Shown here piece after piece: positions 43,891-44,223 of a stretch of 44,223 bases of DNA (its first letter is position 1; each line of letters begins with the position of its first letter). The DNA lies in contig NZ_KB893266.1 in NCBI RefSeq assembly GCF_000374065.1, positions 26,914 to 71,136 on the forward strand, read 5' to 3'. A model generated the notes under the pieces. That model saw nothing but the letters and a program-made list of their open reading frames with translations. It did no database searches and had not been told where the DNA came from. Source of the DNA: Spirosoma luteum DSM 19990. GTDB taxonomy: Bacteria; Bacteroidota; Bacteroidia; Cytophagales; Spirosomataceae. The position numbers were made by a program, and so were the translations under genes.

Positions 43891-44223
43891 CTACTCCGTT
43901 TTGAGCAGCTTGAGTGTCTGGCTTTGGGTGGACGTACTGACCCGCAGCAGCAGCACGCCCGCCGGAACCCGGCCCAGGTGGAGCGGCAGACGCTCCACTT
44001 CCCCGGCCTTTCCAACTGACTGCTCACTGACCAGGTGGCCCCGTTCGTCCCTCAGTTGCAGCTGCAATGGCTGTCCCTCGGCGCCCCGTACCTCCACGGC
44101 CACCGTTTCGCCCGCCACCGGGTTGCCCAGCACCGTCACACTTAGGGGCACCTCCACAAGGGCCGCCTGACGGGCACCCGGGTTGCAGGCCGACAGCCAC
44201 CCGTAGCTGAAACTGCTCGATAC
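43891..44223 (-). CDS. C-terminal part of a T9SS-sorted surface protein (truncated by the window)
   Basis: A minus-strand frame that runs off the window end; only the last 110 residues are seen. It ends in a type IX secretion type A sorting domain: VLGNPVAGETVAVEVRGAEG, then LQLRDERGHLVSEQSVGKAG and the closing PAGVLLLRVSTSTQSQTLKL before LKTE. Such tails direct export by the Por/Spr machinery and attachment to the cell surface. The visible start of the fragment (SSFSYGWLSACNPGARQAAL) belongs to an unidentified passenger domain. Confidence 0.85.
   Translation of the reverse strand, partial: VSSSFSYGWLSACNPGARQAALVEVPLSVTVLGNPVAGETVAVEVRGAEGQPLQLQLRDERGHLVSEQSVGKAGEVERLPLHLGRVPAGVLLLRVSTSTQSQTLKLLKTE

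Overview
The window looks like a chromosomal segment of a Bacteroidota bacterium, most likely a Spirosoma-like member of the Cytophagales (inference, not a database match). The grounds are family content (DUF3078, DUF4142, DUF4105, a type IX secretion sorting tail, RES/Xre), Bacteroidota-type -7 boxes (TAnnTTTG), few Shine-Dalgarno sequences, and roughly 50% GC with AT-rich intergenic stretches. Most of it is housekeeping.

Layout. 1-2020: an Xre-type regulator, then a DUF3078 outer-membrane-type gene broken by one in-frame TAG. 2203-6295: a TPR/coiled-coil protein and gyrA. 6560-7423: a RES/Xre toxin-antitoxin pair with an 11-bp direct repeat over its promoter. 7556-9105: a DUF4142 lipoprotein, a small secreted protein and a nitroreductase relic in three frames. 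9256-14391: a secreted S9 peptidase and a multi-LysM protein. 14434-22865: hisS, a 51-residue conserved protein, a small membrane protein, a GT2 glycosyltransferase, hemL, an LpoA-like TPR plus type-1 binding-fold protein, and yidC. 23007-24704: pyrG. 24901-26042: two AT-rich plus-strand genes, the first split by two compensating frameshifts. 26342-29936: thrS-infC-rpmI-rplT. 30041-38906: TPR lipoprotein, SAM methyltransferase, EVE protein, DinB protein, SanA-like, VOC, parC and a D-2-hydroxyacid dehydrogenase. 39020-44223: acetylxylan esterase, lipocalin-like secreted protein, DUF4105 membrane protein, rsmI, pterin dehydratase and the end of a T9SS-sorted protein.

The most unusual feature is in the intergenic DNA. 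At least nine stop-to-start junctions between codirectional minus-strand genes are filled by simple repeats or inverted repeats whose arms begin at or within a few bases of the upstream stop codon and reach the next start. Five of them (19016-19100, 22880-22972, 27118-27210, 27892-27991, 38921-39014) carry the octamer GCTGACGC at the centre although their arms differ. One is a perfect 41-bp stem with a 12-nt loop. The repeats run into genes: two genes appear to start at TTG codons lying in or next to repeat DNA, one lipoprotein signal peptide is largely repeat-encoded, and another signal peptide contains repeat-like sequence. All three internal junctions of the thrS-infC-rpmI-rplT cluster contain such DNA. 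This is the best candidate here for something not previously described.

Functionally the window joins DNA topology (gyrA, parC), translation (hisS, thrS, infC, L35, L20, rsmI, methyltransferase), envelope assembly (yidC, LpoA-like, LysM, DUF4105, SanA-like) and cofactor or nucleotide synthesis (hemL, pyrG, pterin dehydratase). I saw no tRNA or rRNA gene, CRISPR array, prophage or intact transposase.
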